From contig CAYGAG010000004.1 of the NCBI GenBank assembly GCA_964347765.1, forward strand, positions 30,694 through 94,693: a stretch of DNA of 64,000 nt, given 5' to 3'. Shown one piece after another: positions 8,066 to 15,938 of the stretch. This DNA comes from CAYGAG01 sp964347765. Lineage in GTDB: Archaea; Thermoproteota; Bathyarchaeia; Bathyarchaeales; Bathycorpusculaceae. The number at the start of each line of letters is the position of its first letter. Within the stretch, counting starts at the first letter, position 1. Both the position numbers and the translations under genes were made by a program. A model generated the notes under the pieces. The model was not told the DNA's origin. It made no database searches and saw only the letters and a list, made by a program, of their open reading frames with translations.

Positions 8066-8953
8066 CTAAGGTATCAGCTCACTCAAGCCATATGAGGTTA
8101 CGCACACGACTGTGTCAGCACCCCCGTAATAGACAAGGATTTGATCGTCCATCAAGATGGCTCCGCAACTGAAGACAACATTGGGTACCCTGCCAAAACG
8201 CTCATAGTCAGTACTAGGCTCTAAAATGGGTTTTTCCGAGCGGTAGAGAATCTTTTCAGGGTCATCTTTGTCAAGAAGAAGAACTCCTAGTCGGTACACT
8301 TTCTCAAAGTCTACACCGTGATAGATGAACAGCCATCCTTCGCTTATCTCTATGGGCGGACCCGCAGCACCTATTTTTAGACAATCCCAATTTCCCAATC
8401 TAGGAGCCGCTATTGCCTTTACACCTGACCAATACCGGAGATCGTCTGAGTATGCAATGCAAATATCTGGATCAATACGATGAAAAAGAACATTGCACCC
8501 ACGAATTTTGCGAGGAAGAATGGCAGCATCCTTATTTCGAACACCTGGAAAAGGTGTCCATCTTTCTTCCCAAATCCACTGCTTGTTGATAAGATTATCA
8601 ATTGCAATAGATGTCAAGGCTATCTGATGAGCGTTGGAAACATTGTCACGTAGTGCAGTATACGCCATGGTGCAGTGTTTACTATGCAAGGTTAGGCGAG
8701 GGTCCTCACAACCGAATCTCTCGGTGGAGTTTGCTGGCTCAAAAACGGGATGCGGTAGCCGTGCCTCGACATGATAACCGTCTAGTGAAGAGGCATATCC
8801 AAGTCGAGAAACCCCGTCATTGCCAACAGCACGGTAAAGAATGTGAACTCGCCCACCGACATTAAGTGCTGCAGCGTTGAAAACCGCACGCGCCTCCCAC
8901 GCATGTTCCCGTAATGGTTTGAGAATAGGGTTCCCTTTGTATCTCTCCATCAT
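8066..8953 (-). CDS. GH130 family mannoside phosphorylase or mannosidase
   Basis: 295 residues forming a five-bladed propeller of family GH130. The GCEDPR motif near residues 81-86 carries the conserved aspartate, and the C-terminal half has the typical IYHGVD and VYYGGADT motifs. Family members phosphorolyse or hydrolyse beta-mannosides such as mannooligosaccharides. There is no signal peptide, so it acts in the cytoplasm. It is the last gene of the minus-strand glycan cluster with a GT4 enzyme and an (alpha/alpha)6 glycosidase-like gene, suggesting turnover of a mannose-containing glycan or solute. Two adjacent ATGs (8953, 8950) are possible starts. Confidence 0.88.
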   Translation of the reverse strand: MMERYKGNPILKPLREHAWEARAVFNAAALNVGGRVHILYRAVGNDGVSRLGYASSLDGYHVEARLPHPVFEPANSTERFGCEDPRLTLHSKHCTMAYTALRDNVSNAHQIALTSIAIDNLINKQWIWEERWTPFPGVRNKDAAILPRKIRGCNVLFHRIDPDICIAYSDDLRYWSGVKAIAAPRLGNWDCLKIGAAGPPIEISEGWLFIYHGVDFEKVYRLGVLLLDKDDPEKILYRSEKPILEPSTDYERFGRVPNVVFSCGAILMDDQILVYYGGADTVVCVTSYGLSELIP

Positions 8954-9049
8954 GGATCTTCCTTATGTTCATCTTGGACTCTTATGAGTTTTTAACTTAT
9001 GAAATGAGACTATGTATTTAGAAGCTCAATTGTGTACATCCTTGTCTTC

Positions 9050-9448
9050 CTAGCTCTTGACCGTCGATATCCCGACAAGTTCATCCAGAAGGTTCCTTAA
9101 CGTCAACATTCCCCTCAAATGTCCCTTTGTATCTACTACTGGAAGATGTCTTATGCCATGTAAAACCATCAGATTCTTAGCCTCTGCAAATGAGGCATTT
9201 TCTCTTACTGTAATAACGTTTTTTGACATGACATTCATCAACTTTGTGTTCAATGGAACTTTTCGGGCAACACATCTGAGGGCATCTCGTTCAGTGAATA
9301 TTCCTTTACACTTCCTATCATCCTCAGTTATTATGAGTGCTCCGACATGTTTCTTGAAAAGCATTTTTATGGCATCTTCGACTGTTGTCTTTTCATTTGT
9401 TGTTATGACGTTTTCTATCATTAGATCTTGAGTCTTCAACTTTCGCAA
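9050..9448 (-). CDS. Tandem CBS-domain protein
   Basis: 132 residues made of two CBS domains (about 8-62 and 70-126), with the usual GIFTERDALR and GIRHLPVVD motifs. CBS pairs bind adenine nucleotides or S-adenosylmethionine and regulate partners. With no fused domain it probably acts as a separate sensor. It lies between the glycosidase-like gene and GH130 on the same strand, so it may link the glycan cluster to energy charge; that is inference. Confidence 0.9.
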   Translation of the reverse strand: MRKLKTQDLMIENVITTNEKTTVEDAIKMLFKKHVGALIITEDDRKCKGIFTERDALRCVARKVPLNTKLMNVMSKNVITVRENASFAEAKNLMVLHGIRHLPVVDTKGHLRGMLTLRNLLDELVGISTVKS

Positions 9449-9496
9449 GTCACCTAGATGATTCTCTGACTTCTTCCTATATAATTGTACATATGG

Positions 9497-10525
9497 CTAA
9501 ATGTTTGGCTTTGGCCTTCTGAAGAGCTCTCTCCTCCCTAAGTTTTCCAATTCCAAGCGAGCTAGGAGATAAGATATTGTAGCTTCAGCTCCTTGATTCA
9601 GATTTAACCCTTCAGGAGTAATACCGTCATGGCAAGCGCCTGTGACAGTATCATAGACAACGACATTTTGAGTATTCTTTCCCAAAAACCATTCAAAGGC
9701 AAGGTGTGCTAGTCTTTTATACTTCTCCTCATCAGTAATGTAGAATGCTGTCAAGGCTGCCTCTACCATACATGATGCCTCAATTGGTTGCTGATCATAA
9801 AAAGCTCTCTCATCACCCTTCTTGTACCATCCTTTGTTTCCAATCGGGACGAACTTCCCATCAATTATCTGAGTTTCAATGAGAAAGTCGAAGGATTTCT
9901 TCGCGATCCGGACATATTTTTCGTGTCCTACAGCTCTGTAAGCTTTAAAGAGGGCTTGTGGCAGACGGCTATTGGCGTATGTGAGATAGGGCTCGAACCA
10001 ACACCATTCAGAGTAAGCCTCGACTCGATAATAGTCTGTCAACTGATTGGTCAATAATACTATATTTCTGGCAAGATTCCGGTCATCTGGGAAGGCCTCA
10101 TAATAGGAGCAAAGACCAAGAATTGCAAAGGCTTTAGCTCTTAAACTCTCAAAGTTCGATGCATGAGAAAATCCTCTGTCAAAGATCTCCTTCGATGTGG
10201 TCCTAATGCCTTCGGAAAGATGAGTTGAAGTTGCGCATCCGCAGGCCCAGAGAGAACGCCCCATACAGTCTTCCGACCCTGCATCATCAAGAAACCTGCG
10301 ATCGTAACTCAATAGATTCTGAAATCTGCCGTCTGGTCGTTGCATGTGAAATAAGAAGCTCAGATACGTATTGGCCAGCTTCTTCACCTCTTTGTCATCA
10401 TTGACTTGAAGATATTTTATGCATGCTACGAGAGCGCGGGCGTTATCATCTGTTGTATAACCGTGATCGTACCGGGGAACTGCGTGAACTGCGTGCTGGA
10501 GTATGCCAGTTTTGTCAGTCAGTCG
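9497..10525 (-). CDS. (alpha/alpha)6 glycosidase-like protein, 5' end lost in gap
   Basis: About 340 residues remain. The sequence opens at the N-run with RLTDKTGILQHAVHAVP, then GYTTDDNARALV, MQRPDGRFQN and repeated helical units. This is the (alpha/alpha)6 domain found beside or fused to GT4 enzymes in glycan clusters. The frame enters from the gap. An apparent start at 10588 reads the far side of the gap in the wrong frame. The true right-hand flank repeats the same motif, so this is probably the second of two tandem copies. Exact activity unknown. Confidence 0.75.
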   Translation of the reverse strand, partial: RLTDKTGILQHAVHAVPRYDHGYTTDDNARALVACIKYLQVNDDKEVKKLANTYLSFLFHMQRPDGRFQNLLSYDRRFLDDAGSEDCMGRSLWACGCATSTHLSEGIRTTSKEIFDRGFSHASNFESLRAKAFAILGLCSYYEAFPDDRNLARNIVLLTNQLTDYYRVEAYSEWCWFEPYLTYANSRLPQALFKAYRAVGHEKYVRIAKKSFDFLIETQIIDGKFVPIGNKGWYKKGDERAFYDQQPIEASCMVEAALTAFYITDEEKYKRLAHLAFEWFLGKNTQNVVVYDTVTGACHDGITPEGLNLNQGAEATISYLLARLELENLGRRELFRRPKPNI

Positions 10526-10535
10526 NNNNNNNNNN
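10526..10535. other. Assembly gap of ten Ns
   Basis: Ten Ns join two contig ends that both encode the start of the same protein family. The number is probably arbitrary: the reading frames on either side do not agree across ten bases, and about 300 codons of the first copy must be missing if both copies are full length. Confidence 0.9.
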
Positions 10536-10640
10536 CTCACTTCGGTTTGGAATGGAGTATTTGGTGTGCTGAATGATTCCAGTATCATCAGTCAGGGCTT
10601 TGAGATAATCCAGTTTGACAGGCGGTCTAATGTCTATCAC
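10536..10640 (-). CDS. First 35 codons of a second (alpha/alpha)6 glycosidase-like copy
   Basis: From GTG at 10640, 4 nt past the GT4 stop, the frame reads IRPPVKLDYLKALTDDTG then IIQHTKYSIPNRSE into the gap. The family N-terminus is exactly this: PPxxLDHLxRLTDDTGIxQHxxYSxPNRxEGY. The matching segment is present again on the other side of the gap (LTDKTGILQHAVHAVP), so these are two genes, not one. GAGGTGA overlaps the start. Partial because of the N-run. Confidence 0.75.
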
Positions 10641-10643
10641 CTC

Positions 10644-11813
10644 TTAATCTTTGAGGAGACGATTGAACAACCTGACATATTCTTCTGCGACTTTTGACCA
10701 AGTGAAGCCTCTACTGTAATCATATGCTTTCCTTGCGAACCTGAACCTTTGTTCTTGATCTTCCAGAAGTCTGTTTATACATTCAGCGATCGAGACAGGA
10801 TTCCTGAATTTGCACAATAGTCCTCTTCCATCTGCCAAAGCCTCTTCAGCGTGAAGATATCGGGTGGATATAATGGATTTTCCTGTTCCCAAAGCATAGA
10901 CGAGTGTTCCACTGCTAACTTGATTTCGATCAATGTATGGAGTAATATAGATATCTGTTGCTTGGAGATACCTAATCAGTTCTCGCTTGGAGAGAAAGCG
11001 ATTGTGGAATCTCACATGTTTCCTCAATTTGAGTTTGTCAACTAATCTTATCAGCCTCTTCCGATAGCGCTCACCCTCAATCCTCCTAACCTCCGGATGA
11101 GTTTCCCCAATTATAAGATAGAGAATTCTTGGCTCTTTCTCAACTATGAAGGGAAGCGCTCGGATGGCGTGATGAATACCCTTGCCTCGGTTAATCAAAC
11201 CAAATGTGGAAAGCACTATCCTTCCTTTCAACCCGAGAGAAGCTTTAGGTCTTTTGGTGGCAACAAATGAAACGTCAGGACAACCATGTGGGATGACATT
11301 GAGTTTGTGCTGTCCAATCTTGTGATTTTTTAGTAGGCGCAAAGCCGTTCTTGTCATAACCACGAATGCATCAGTATGGTTGGTGATACCGTGAAAAACT
11401 TCTTGAGCAGTTGATTCGAAGTTTGGCAAAATTGTGTGAAGTGTTGTTACTACTGGTTTTTTGAGCTTCTCTAGAAATGAGTTGATGTATTCTCCCCACC
11501 TTCCTCCAAAGAGGCCGAACTCGTGTTGGAGATTTACTATATTAGCTTCGGATAGATTGACGTAGTCGGCGGCTTGGATGTAATCGTCAATAGAGTCTCG
11601 TTCAATCTGAAACTTAACTCTCCTATCGTAGTTGTAGGCACCTCCCTCCTCATTTAGGGCTATAACAATTGATGGCCTAATCTCTTGAAACTGTTCTGTG
11701 GCGTTTATCAGATCCTTGGTAAAATTCGCTATACCACACTCTCGCGGTGGATAGGTTCCTATATAGGCGATCCTCTTTTCATCACCATCGAAAGCAGAGT
11801 GCTTTTGCATCAC
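10644..11813 (-). CDS. GT4-family glycosyltransferase
   Basis: 389 residues, GT-B fold of family GT4. The N-terminal Rossmann half begins IAYIGTYPPRECGIANF, and the C-terminal half holds FGLINRGKG and the nucleotide-sugar site around SSGTLVYALGTGK. It transfers a sugar from a nucleotide or polyprenyl donor to an unknown acceptor. The start (GTG 11813 or ATG 11810) overlaps the MscS stop, and the glycosidase-like gene starts 4 nt after its own stop, so channel, transferase and glycosidase are translated as one unit. Confidence 0.88.
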   Translation of the reverse strand: MMQKHSAFDGDEKRIAYIGTYPPRECGIANFTKDLINATEQFQEIRPSIVIALNEEGGAYNYDRRVKFQIERDSIDDYIQAADYVNLSEANIVNLQHEFGLFGGRWGEYINSFLEKLKKPVVTTLHTILPNFESTAQEVFHGITNHTDAFVVMTRTALRLLKNHKIGQHKLNVIPHGCPDVSFVATKRPKASLGLKGRIVLSTFGLINRGKGIHHAIRALPFIVEKEPRILYLIIGETHPEVRRIEGERYRKRLIRLVDKLKLRKHVRFHNRFLSKRELIRYLQATDIYITPYIDRNQVSSGTLVYALGTGKSIISTRYLHAEEALADGRGLLCKFRNPVSIAECINRLLEDQEQRFRFARKAYDYSRGFTWSKVAEEYVRLFNRLLKD

Positions 11814-12385
11814 CTATTAACGTCACCTTCTTGCCCATGTACTTCAAGACCCTTGATTATTGTTGCTCCAACTATGCTTCCACTTGGTATAAGTATCTCC
11901 TTTTTTCCATCCTCTGCTCGTAAGATCGTGTGCATCAGTCTTATTTCTTTCACGAATCCTGTTTGACCAGACAGCGTGACTAGGTCACCATGTTTGAAAG
12001 GTCTTGAGATGACGAGAAATATCCCCGCAGCTGCGTGCGTCAAAACAGTTTGGGTTGCAAAACCTATTACTAATCCAGAGAAAGACCCCAAAGTCAAAGC
12101 AGCTGAAGGATTTATCCCGAATACAGAAGTCAATAGCGAAAGGAGAACAGCGACTCCACCTATCTTTGAAATCGTCCTAAGAGCAGAAGCTTGAGAGTGG
12201 TCTGCCACTTCCCTCATACTGTGATAAATAATGTTGCCGATGGCACTTGCGGTGTTGTAGCCTAAAGTGAGAACGATTGCGGCGTTAATGTATGGGACAA
12301 ACGAAGCATAGGGTTGGAAAAGTGGAGTAGAAATCAGAGACCCAGACGAAATCGGGACTCCAGGATGGGAAATCCATCCCACCAT
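11810..12385 (-). CDS. MscS-family mechanosensitive channel, N-terminus doubtful
   Basis: The last 160 or so residues are a clear small-conductance MscS: a helix with PYINAAIVLTLGY, a pore helix rich in glycine and alanine (GSFSGLVIGFATQ), then the beta domain with RPFKHGDLV and GFVKEI. Upstream of about 12325 the frame is the antisense of isochorismatase sequence, so the native start has been lost or replaced. The ATG at 12385 would give 191 residues but borrows that foreign DNA. The stop overlaps the GT4 start. It may couple turgor to the glycan genes, as inference. Confidence 0.7.
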   Translation of the reverse strand: MVGWISHPGVPISSGSLISTPLFQPYASFVPYINAAIVLTLGYNTASAIGNIIYHSMREVADHSQASALRTISKIGGVAVLLSLLTSVFGINPSAALTLGSFSGLVIGFATQTVLTHAAAGIFLVISRPFKHGDLVTLSGQTGFVKEIRLMHTILRAEDGKKEILIPSGSIVGATIIKGLEVHGQEGDVNR

Positions 12386-12695
12386 TGTTCCAAATGAAGG
12401 AGATGTAGTGATCGAGAAAGAGACTCCTGACGCCTTTCGCAAAACAACCTTGTACCAAAGACTCAAATCCAAAGGAATAGAGAAGCTGGTCATTGCAGGT
12501 CTACAAACGGAGTATTGTATAGATACAGCCTGCCGTCGAGCATACAGCTTGGGATACGACGTGGTCTTAGTGAAAGACGCACACAGTACCTGGGACTCTT
12601 CCAATCTGACAGCAGAGCAAATCATTGGACATCACAACCAAGTTTTAGGCGGATGGTTTGTAACCCTGAAAAATGAGAACGAAATAGAGTTTTAA
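12312..12695 (+). pseudogene. Isochorismatase-family hydrolase, 5' truncated
   Basis: The frame carries GTPGWEIHP, TPDAFRKTTL, the catalytic-cysteine motif LQTEYCIDT and the tail AHSTWDS...AEQIIGHHN, all typical of cysteine hydrolases of the isochorismatase superfamily. The first 60 or so residues, including the catalytic aspartate of the VIDxQxD motif, are missing: an in-frame TAG lies at 12309 and the DNA to the left codes for MscS on the other strand. A GTG at 12408 could give only 95 residues. Truncated, probably non-functional, or cut by a faulty assembly join. Confidence 0.7.
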
Positions 12696-13135
12696 AGAGC
12701 CTTGCGCGTATTGATCGGCGCCGCGGGCAATACAGACCATATGGTGTCGTCCATAGTTTTGCGAAATTCGATGTTGTAAAATTCTTTGCAGGGATCAGAA
12801 TTTTTCGCCGTACATTCATTTACGTATCCATAGTTTCTTGGAATTGTGGATTTTGCAGTGTCTAGCTGTGGATGTTCACCATAGAAAAAAGTCCACGTTA
12901 TTTTTCAAGCTCTTTTCAGCTTTATTTAGGTAATCTATGCGTTCTACTTGTCCTAAAATACGGTGTCTATGAAGGAACTCTTCGCCATTGGATTTTGAAG
13001 TGTGCCGATATCAAGTTCTCGTCGTGTTTTGAAGTTTCCTCCGCGGTTCCCTTTAGGTTCCTTAGTGTTTTCTTGACCGTTTTTTTTCTCGATAAGATAC
13101 CTGCCCCTTCAGCCAACAGAACCCTTCATTCCTGA
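12696..13135. other. Intergenic region, one marginal small ORF
   Basis: No secure gene. On the minus strand a 49-codon frame (13116 TTG to 12967) encodes a lysine-rich peptide and begins 20 nt after the stop of the gene at 13136, so a short cotranscribed peptide is conceivable. A T8 run on plus (13080-13087) has no gene immediately before it. The 87-codon plus-strand frame at 12872 is phenylalanine- and serine-rich, with no start signal, and was not accepted. Confidence 0.3.
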
Positions 13136-13363
13136 TTAGCAGTGGTTTTTATCTTGGCCCTCAACGTAATAGCGACCGTCACCGGTTTCTACTACCTTCT
13201 TCTTCTTGATGAGGATTTTAAGATGTCTCTTTTCTAACCAATCGAGTTTCAGCTGGTCCATAGTTACGGCAGTTCCAGGACAGTAAGCCTTCGCCTCTTT
13301 GAGTTTCTTCAGACACTTCCTTCTTATCTGGGCTGCAATCAATAGTGGCATCGATTCTGCCAT
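13136..13363 (-). CDS. Small basic protein of unknown function
   Basis: 75 residues: an N-terminal helix, IRRKCLKKLKEAKAYCPG, then a compact stretch with WLEKRHLKILIKKKKVVETGDGRYYV, which reads like the recognition helix and wing of a small winged-helix fold. DNA binding is therefore plausible but unproved. A GGGGG tract a few nt upstream of the ATG serves as ribosome site and includes the end of the preceding small frame. No regulator family was recognised. Confidence 0.55.
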   Translation of the reverse strand: MAESMPLLIAAQIRRKCLKKLKEAKAYCPGTAVTMDQLKLDWLEKRHLKILIKKKKVVETGDGRYYVEGQDKNHC

Positions 13364-13367
13364 TCTC

Positions 13368-13559
13368 TTACCCCCTTATGAACCATGGAATGAAGGTGCT
13401 TATTTTAATTTCTGCTACAGGATAATCAAAACGCTCAGGTTCATCAGGAATATGCAACTTGCCACAGGTCGCTACCAAGGTGCCATTCAAGACAATTTTT
13501 GTCAGGCCGCAATGCTTTCCTGCAGCTGGGTGCGGTCTTCCGTCGAATGGTTTTAATAT
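13368..13559 (-). CDS. Possible small conserved protein without a standard start
   Basis: An open frame just upstream of the gene at 13363 reads GKHCGLTKIVLNGTLVATCG, then KLHIPDEPERFDYPVAEIKI and a short tail, which looks like real coding sequence. No ATG, GTG or TTG precedes the HCGL segment; a TTG at 13490 would give only 40 residues. It overlaps the promoter of the plus-strand gene at 13620. Either initiation is unusual, the 5' end has been lost, or it is a decayed gene. Family not recognised. Confidence 0.35.
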   Translation of the reverse strand: MLKPFDGRPHPAAGKHCGLTKIVLNGTLVATCGKLHIPDEPERFDYPVAEIKISTFIPWFIRG

Positions 13560-13587
13560 GGTTGCCCGGGTTATTGGACTTAAATTT

Positions 13588-13595
13588 GTTTATAT
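13588..13595 (+). promoter_or_regulatory. TATA box for the permease operon
   Basis: GTTTATATTG is centred about 28 nt upstream of the ATG at 13620, which would give a transcript starting at or very near the start codon. Three plus-strand genes follow with almost no spacing. Confidence 0.5.
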
Positions 13596-13619
13596 TGCCA
13601 GAGAGATGAAGGGGTTAGC

Positions 13620-14144
13620 ATGAAGGCAAAAGACGAAGAGATTCGACGTAGATTCCCTAGGATTGTTATGAATTTGGTGATGGCTGTCATCTTTTGGATA
13701 ATAGGTGCTTTTGTGCCCCCAACTGTTGACACCGTTGTTGTTCCAGGTCTTGATATCAACGCGGATTTCCTAGTACTGATTGTTGCGACGGTTGTTATGG
13801 CTATCTTTTTGATACGTGCTTTATCGGATGCTTTGGTGTTAGGCGATATCCTAGCAGACTTTGTTGTCAGGAGGCTTGGTGTAAAGGAGGAAAGGTCTCC
13901 GAAGAGAGCTGCAAGAGACTTCATTTACATAATAGTTATTGTACTGGTGGTTACGGCTGTTTCTCCGGTTTTGTCCACTGTAAGTGGAGATTTTGTGAAC
14001 TTAGCCGTTACCTACATTGCTCTCGGCTTGATAATTTTGTTCATTTATGATATTGGTCGGATTTTATACAGAATAGTCGAGCAGAAGGCTGAGTTGTTGG
14101 CTGATCGCCTCGTCTTGATGATTGAGAAAAATGAAGAACAGTGA
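13620..14144 (+). CDS. Four-helix membrane protein, partner of the next permease
   Basis: 174 residues with predicted helices at about 12-34, 45-67, 97-120 and 124-148, a conserved-looking basic loop (RRLGVKEERSPKRAARDF) between helices two and three, and a charged C-terminal helix. No known domain was identified. The next gene starts 5 nt downstream, so the protein probably works with that transporter as an accessory subunit. The TATA box at 13588 suggests a leaderless or near-leaderless mRNA. Confidence 0.6.
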   Translation: MKAKDEEIRRRFPRIVMNLVMAVIFWIIGAFVPPTVDTVVVPGLDINADFLVLIVATVVMAIFLIRALSDALVLGDILADFVVRRLGVKEERSPKRAARDFIYIIVIVLVVTAVSPVLSTVSGDFVNLAVTYIALGLIILFIYDIGRILYRIVEQKAELLADRLVLMIEKNEEQ

Positions 14145-14149
14145 AGTAG

Positions 14150-15430
14150 ATGGATGTAACTGTAGTAATCTTCATACTGATTTATCTTCTGACAGTTCTC
14201 ATTTCGGCAACTGAACTTACTTCTTTGTCGGTTGCTGCCCTGAGTGGAGCGTTGTTGACTGCATGGTTTGGAATTCAATACGAAGTGTTCAGTTATGAAG
14301 AAGCTTTAGGCTTTGTGGATGTGAAGCTTCTTGCACTTCTGATCGGTACGATGATTGTTGTTGAAATTGCTAAGAGGAGCGGTTTGTTCCGTGTTTTGGC
14401 ATTGTATGCCGTAAAATTCTCCGGTGGAAGCCCTGCAAAACTTTTTGTTTTCACCTGTATAGTTTCGGCTGTTGTCTCGATGTTTCTCAGCGATCCGATG
14501 GCTATGCTGCTTATGGCTGCAGCTACTGTGACGATAACTAGGCTTTTGAAGTACGACCCGATACCATACTTTCTGTCTGCCACTATGATGATAAACCTAG
14601 GTGGAATCAGCACACTAATAGGATCGGTGAGCAACATGATTATTGGGTTGGAAGCAAACATCAGCTTCACAGATTTTGTCAGTTACTTAACGTTATGCGA
14701 AATATTGTTGTGGGGGTTGACGATTTTGATACTTTACACACTTTTTAAGCCGAGGCTTGGGAAGAGAAAGACACTGCCTGATTACAAACCGCTGAAGAGC
14801 ATTACAGACAAGGCGCTCTTTTACAAGTCTGCATTCATCCTCTTCCTCTTGGTTTTCCTTTTTCTGACGTTGGAGAACTTCGGAGTCGGACCAGAGGGCG
14901 TAGCCTTAGGCTGCGCTATTCTAGCATTGATCGTCAGTAAACTGGATCCAGCGGAGATCTTCAGAGAGTTAGATTGGGAGACAGTATTCTTCATTGCAGG
15001 CTTCATGTTCATTGTGGGCGGTCTAGAAAAGACTCAAGTCCTTAACGATATATCAGCGTGGCTTTTCCAAATAGCTGGAGGGAGCTCATTTAGCGCAACT
15101 CTCATAACTCTATGGTTCACCGGAATTGCAAGCATGCTTGTAAGCAACACTGCAGTCGCGTTAACATTCGCGCCGATCACTAGCTCACAGGTCATTTCAG
15201 GGCTGAGCTCTTCTGCTATATGGTCAGCGCTTATTCTTGGGACGAATCTTGGGGGTGCAACAACACCATTCAGCGGCTCAGTGTGCGTAATGGCTATTGG
15301 TGCTCTCAAACGCGAAGGAATCGCTGTAACATTCGGCGATTTCGCAAAAGTAGGTTTGCTGACATCGATAGTTCAGTTAGGTTTCTCAGGTCTTTATCTC
15401 ATTCTAAGGTTTGGATTGATAGGTGCGTGA
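14150..15430 (+). CDS. ArsB/NhaD-type ion permease
   Basis: 426 residues with 11-12 predicted helices. It has the ion-transporter superfamily pattern: two inverted halves with re-entrant loops (FLSDPMAMLLMAAATVTITR and LVSNTAVALTFAPI), as in ArsB arsenite pumps, NhaD sodium/proton antiporters and SLC13 carriers. The substrate cannot be told from sequence. It lies between a membrane protein and a small soluble protein and shares a GTGA overlap with the latter, making a three-gene operon. There is no ArsA or ArsC nearby, so arsenite export is not specifically supported. Confidence 0.85.
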   Translation: MDVTVVIFILIYLLTVLISATELTSLSVAALSGALLTAWFGIQYEVFSYEEALGFVDVKLLALLIGTMIVVEIAKRSGLFRVLALYAVKFSGGSPAKLFVFTCIVSAVVSMFLSDPMAMLLMAAATVTITRLLKYDPIPYFLSATMMINLGGISTLIGSVSNMIIGLEANISFTDFVSYLTLCEILLWGLTILILYTLFKPRLGKRKTLPDYKPLKSITDKALFYKSAFILFLLVFLFLTLENFGVGPEGVALGCAILALIVSKLDPAEIFRELDWETVFFIAGFMFIVGGLEKTQVLNDISAWLFQIAGGSSFSATLITLWFTGIASMLVSNTAVALTFAPITSSQVISGLSSSAIWSALILGTNLGGATTPFSGSVCVMAIGALKREGIAVTFGDFAKVGLLTSIVQLGFSGLYLILRFGLIGA

Positions 15431-15690
15431 TAAGCTTGGAAAGAATCATGAAATGGTTCAGATCAAGAAAGCCGAAACGTGAAAGAACATATGACGAGGA
15501 GAAGAGGGAATTTGAAATGGCCATGGGAAAGCCTTTCATCTCAATTAGAATCGAGATGCCAGAAGGTTTCGAAGAATCATGCCCTCAATTTCTGAATCTG
15601 GAGAAAGACGAACAGTTCCTTGAAGAAGTTGAAGACTTAGTTAAGAAAAGGCTCACTTACGACAAGCACGGTGTAAAACCTCAATCTTGA
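15427..15690 (+). CDS. Small acidic/basic protein at the end of the permease operon
   Basis: 87 residues from the GTG at 15427, which overlaps the permease stop (GTGA); an ATG at 15448 would give 80. The N-terminus is basic (MKWFRSRKPKRER), followed by acidic helices ending EVEDLVKKRL. No family was recognised. The coupling to the permease suggests a cytoplasmic modulator of that transporter. Confidence 0.6.
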   Translation: MISLERIMKWFRSRKPKRERTYDEEKREFEMAMGKPFISIRIEMPEGFEESCPQFLNLEKDEQFLEEVEDLVKKRLTYDKHGVKPQS

Positions 15691-15938
15691 AATCAAAATT
15701 GATTGCGAACTTCATTTCGCTCACGCCAAACTCTAGAAGCTTAACTCAATGGCTGCCTCTTCAAGTTCCAGCCAACTCAATCTGTTTCGCTATCCGCTCA
15801 AACACGCGCACAATCAGGTCAATCTGGTTCATAAGTCACAGCTAATCTTTCATCTCAAAGCTTTAATATGCGAACGTTTTCAAAGAGTGATTCCCGACCG
15901 TTCAGAGATGGCTTGAAAAAGCGTTCGAAAGGACCAAT

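Noticed and set aside
10490..10588. A continuous gene from ATG 10588 across the N-run
   Set aside because: The first 17 residues are read in the wrong frame; the correct frame on that side starts at GTG 10640 and matches the family N-terminus.
14150..15430. Calling the permease an arsenite pump
   Set aside because: ArsB, NhaD and SLC13 carriers share the visible motifs, and no arsenic gene is adjacent; the arsenic genes lie 31 kb away.
15700..15860. Minus-strand pieces reading MNQIDLIVRVFERIAKQIE and WLELEEAAIELSF
   Set aside because: They need a frameshift to join, are about 35 codons long together and have no known family; insufficient to call a pseudogene.
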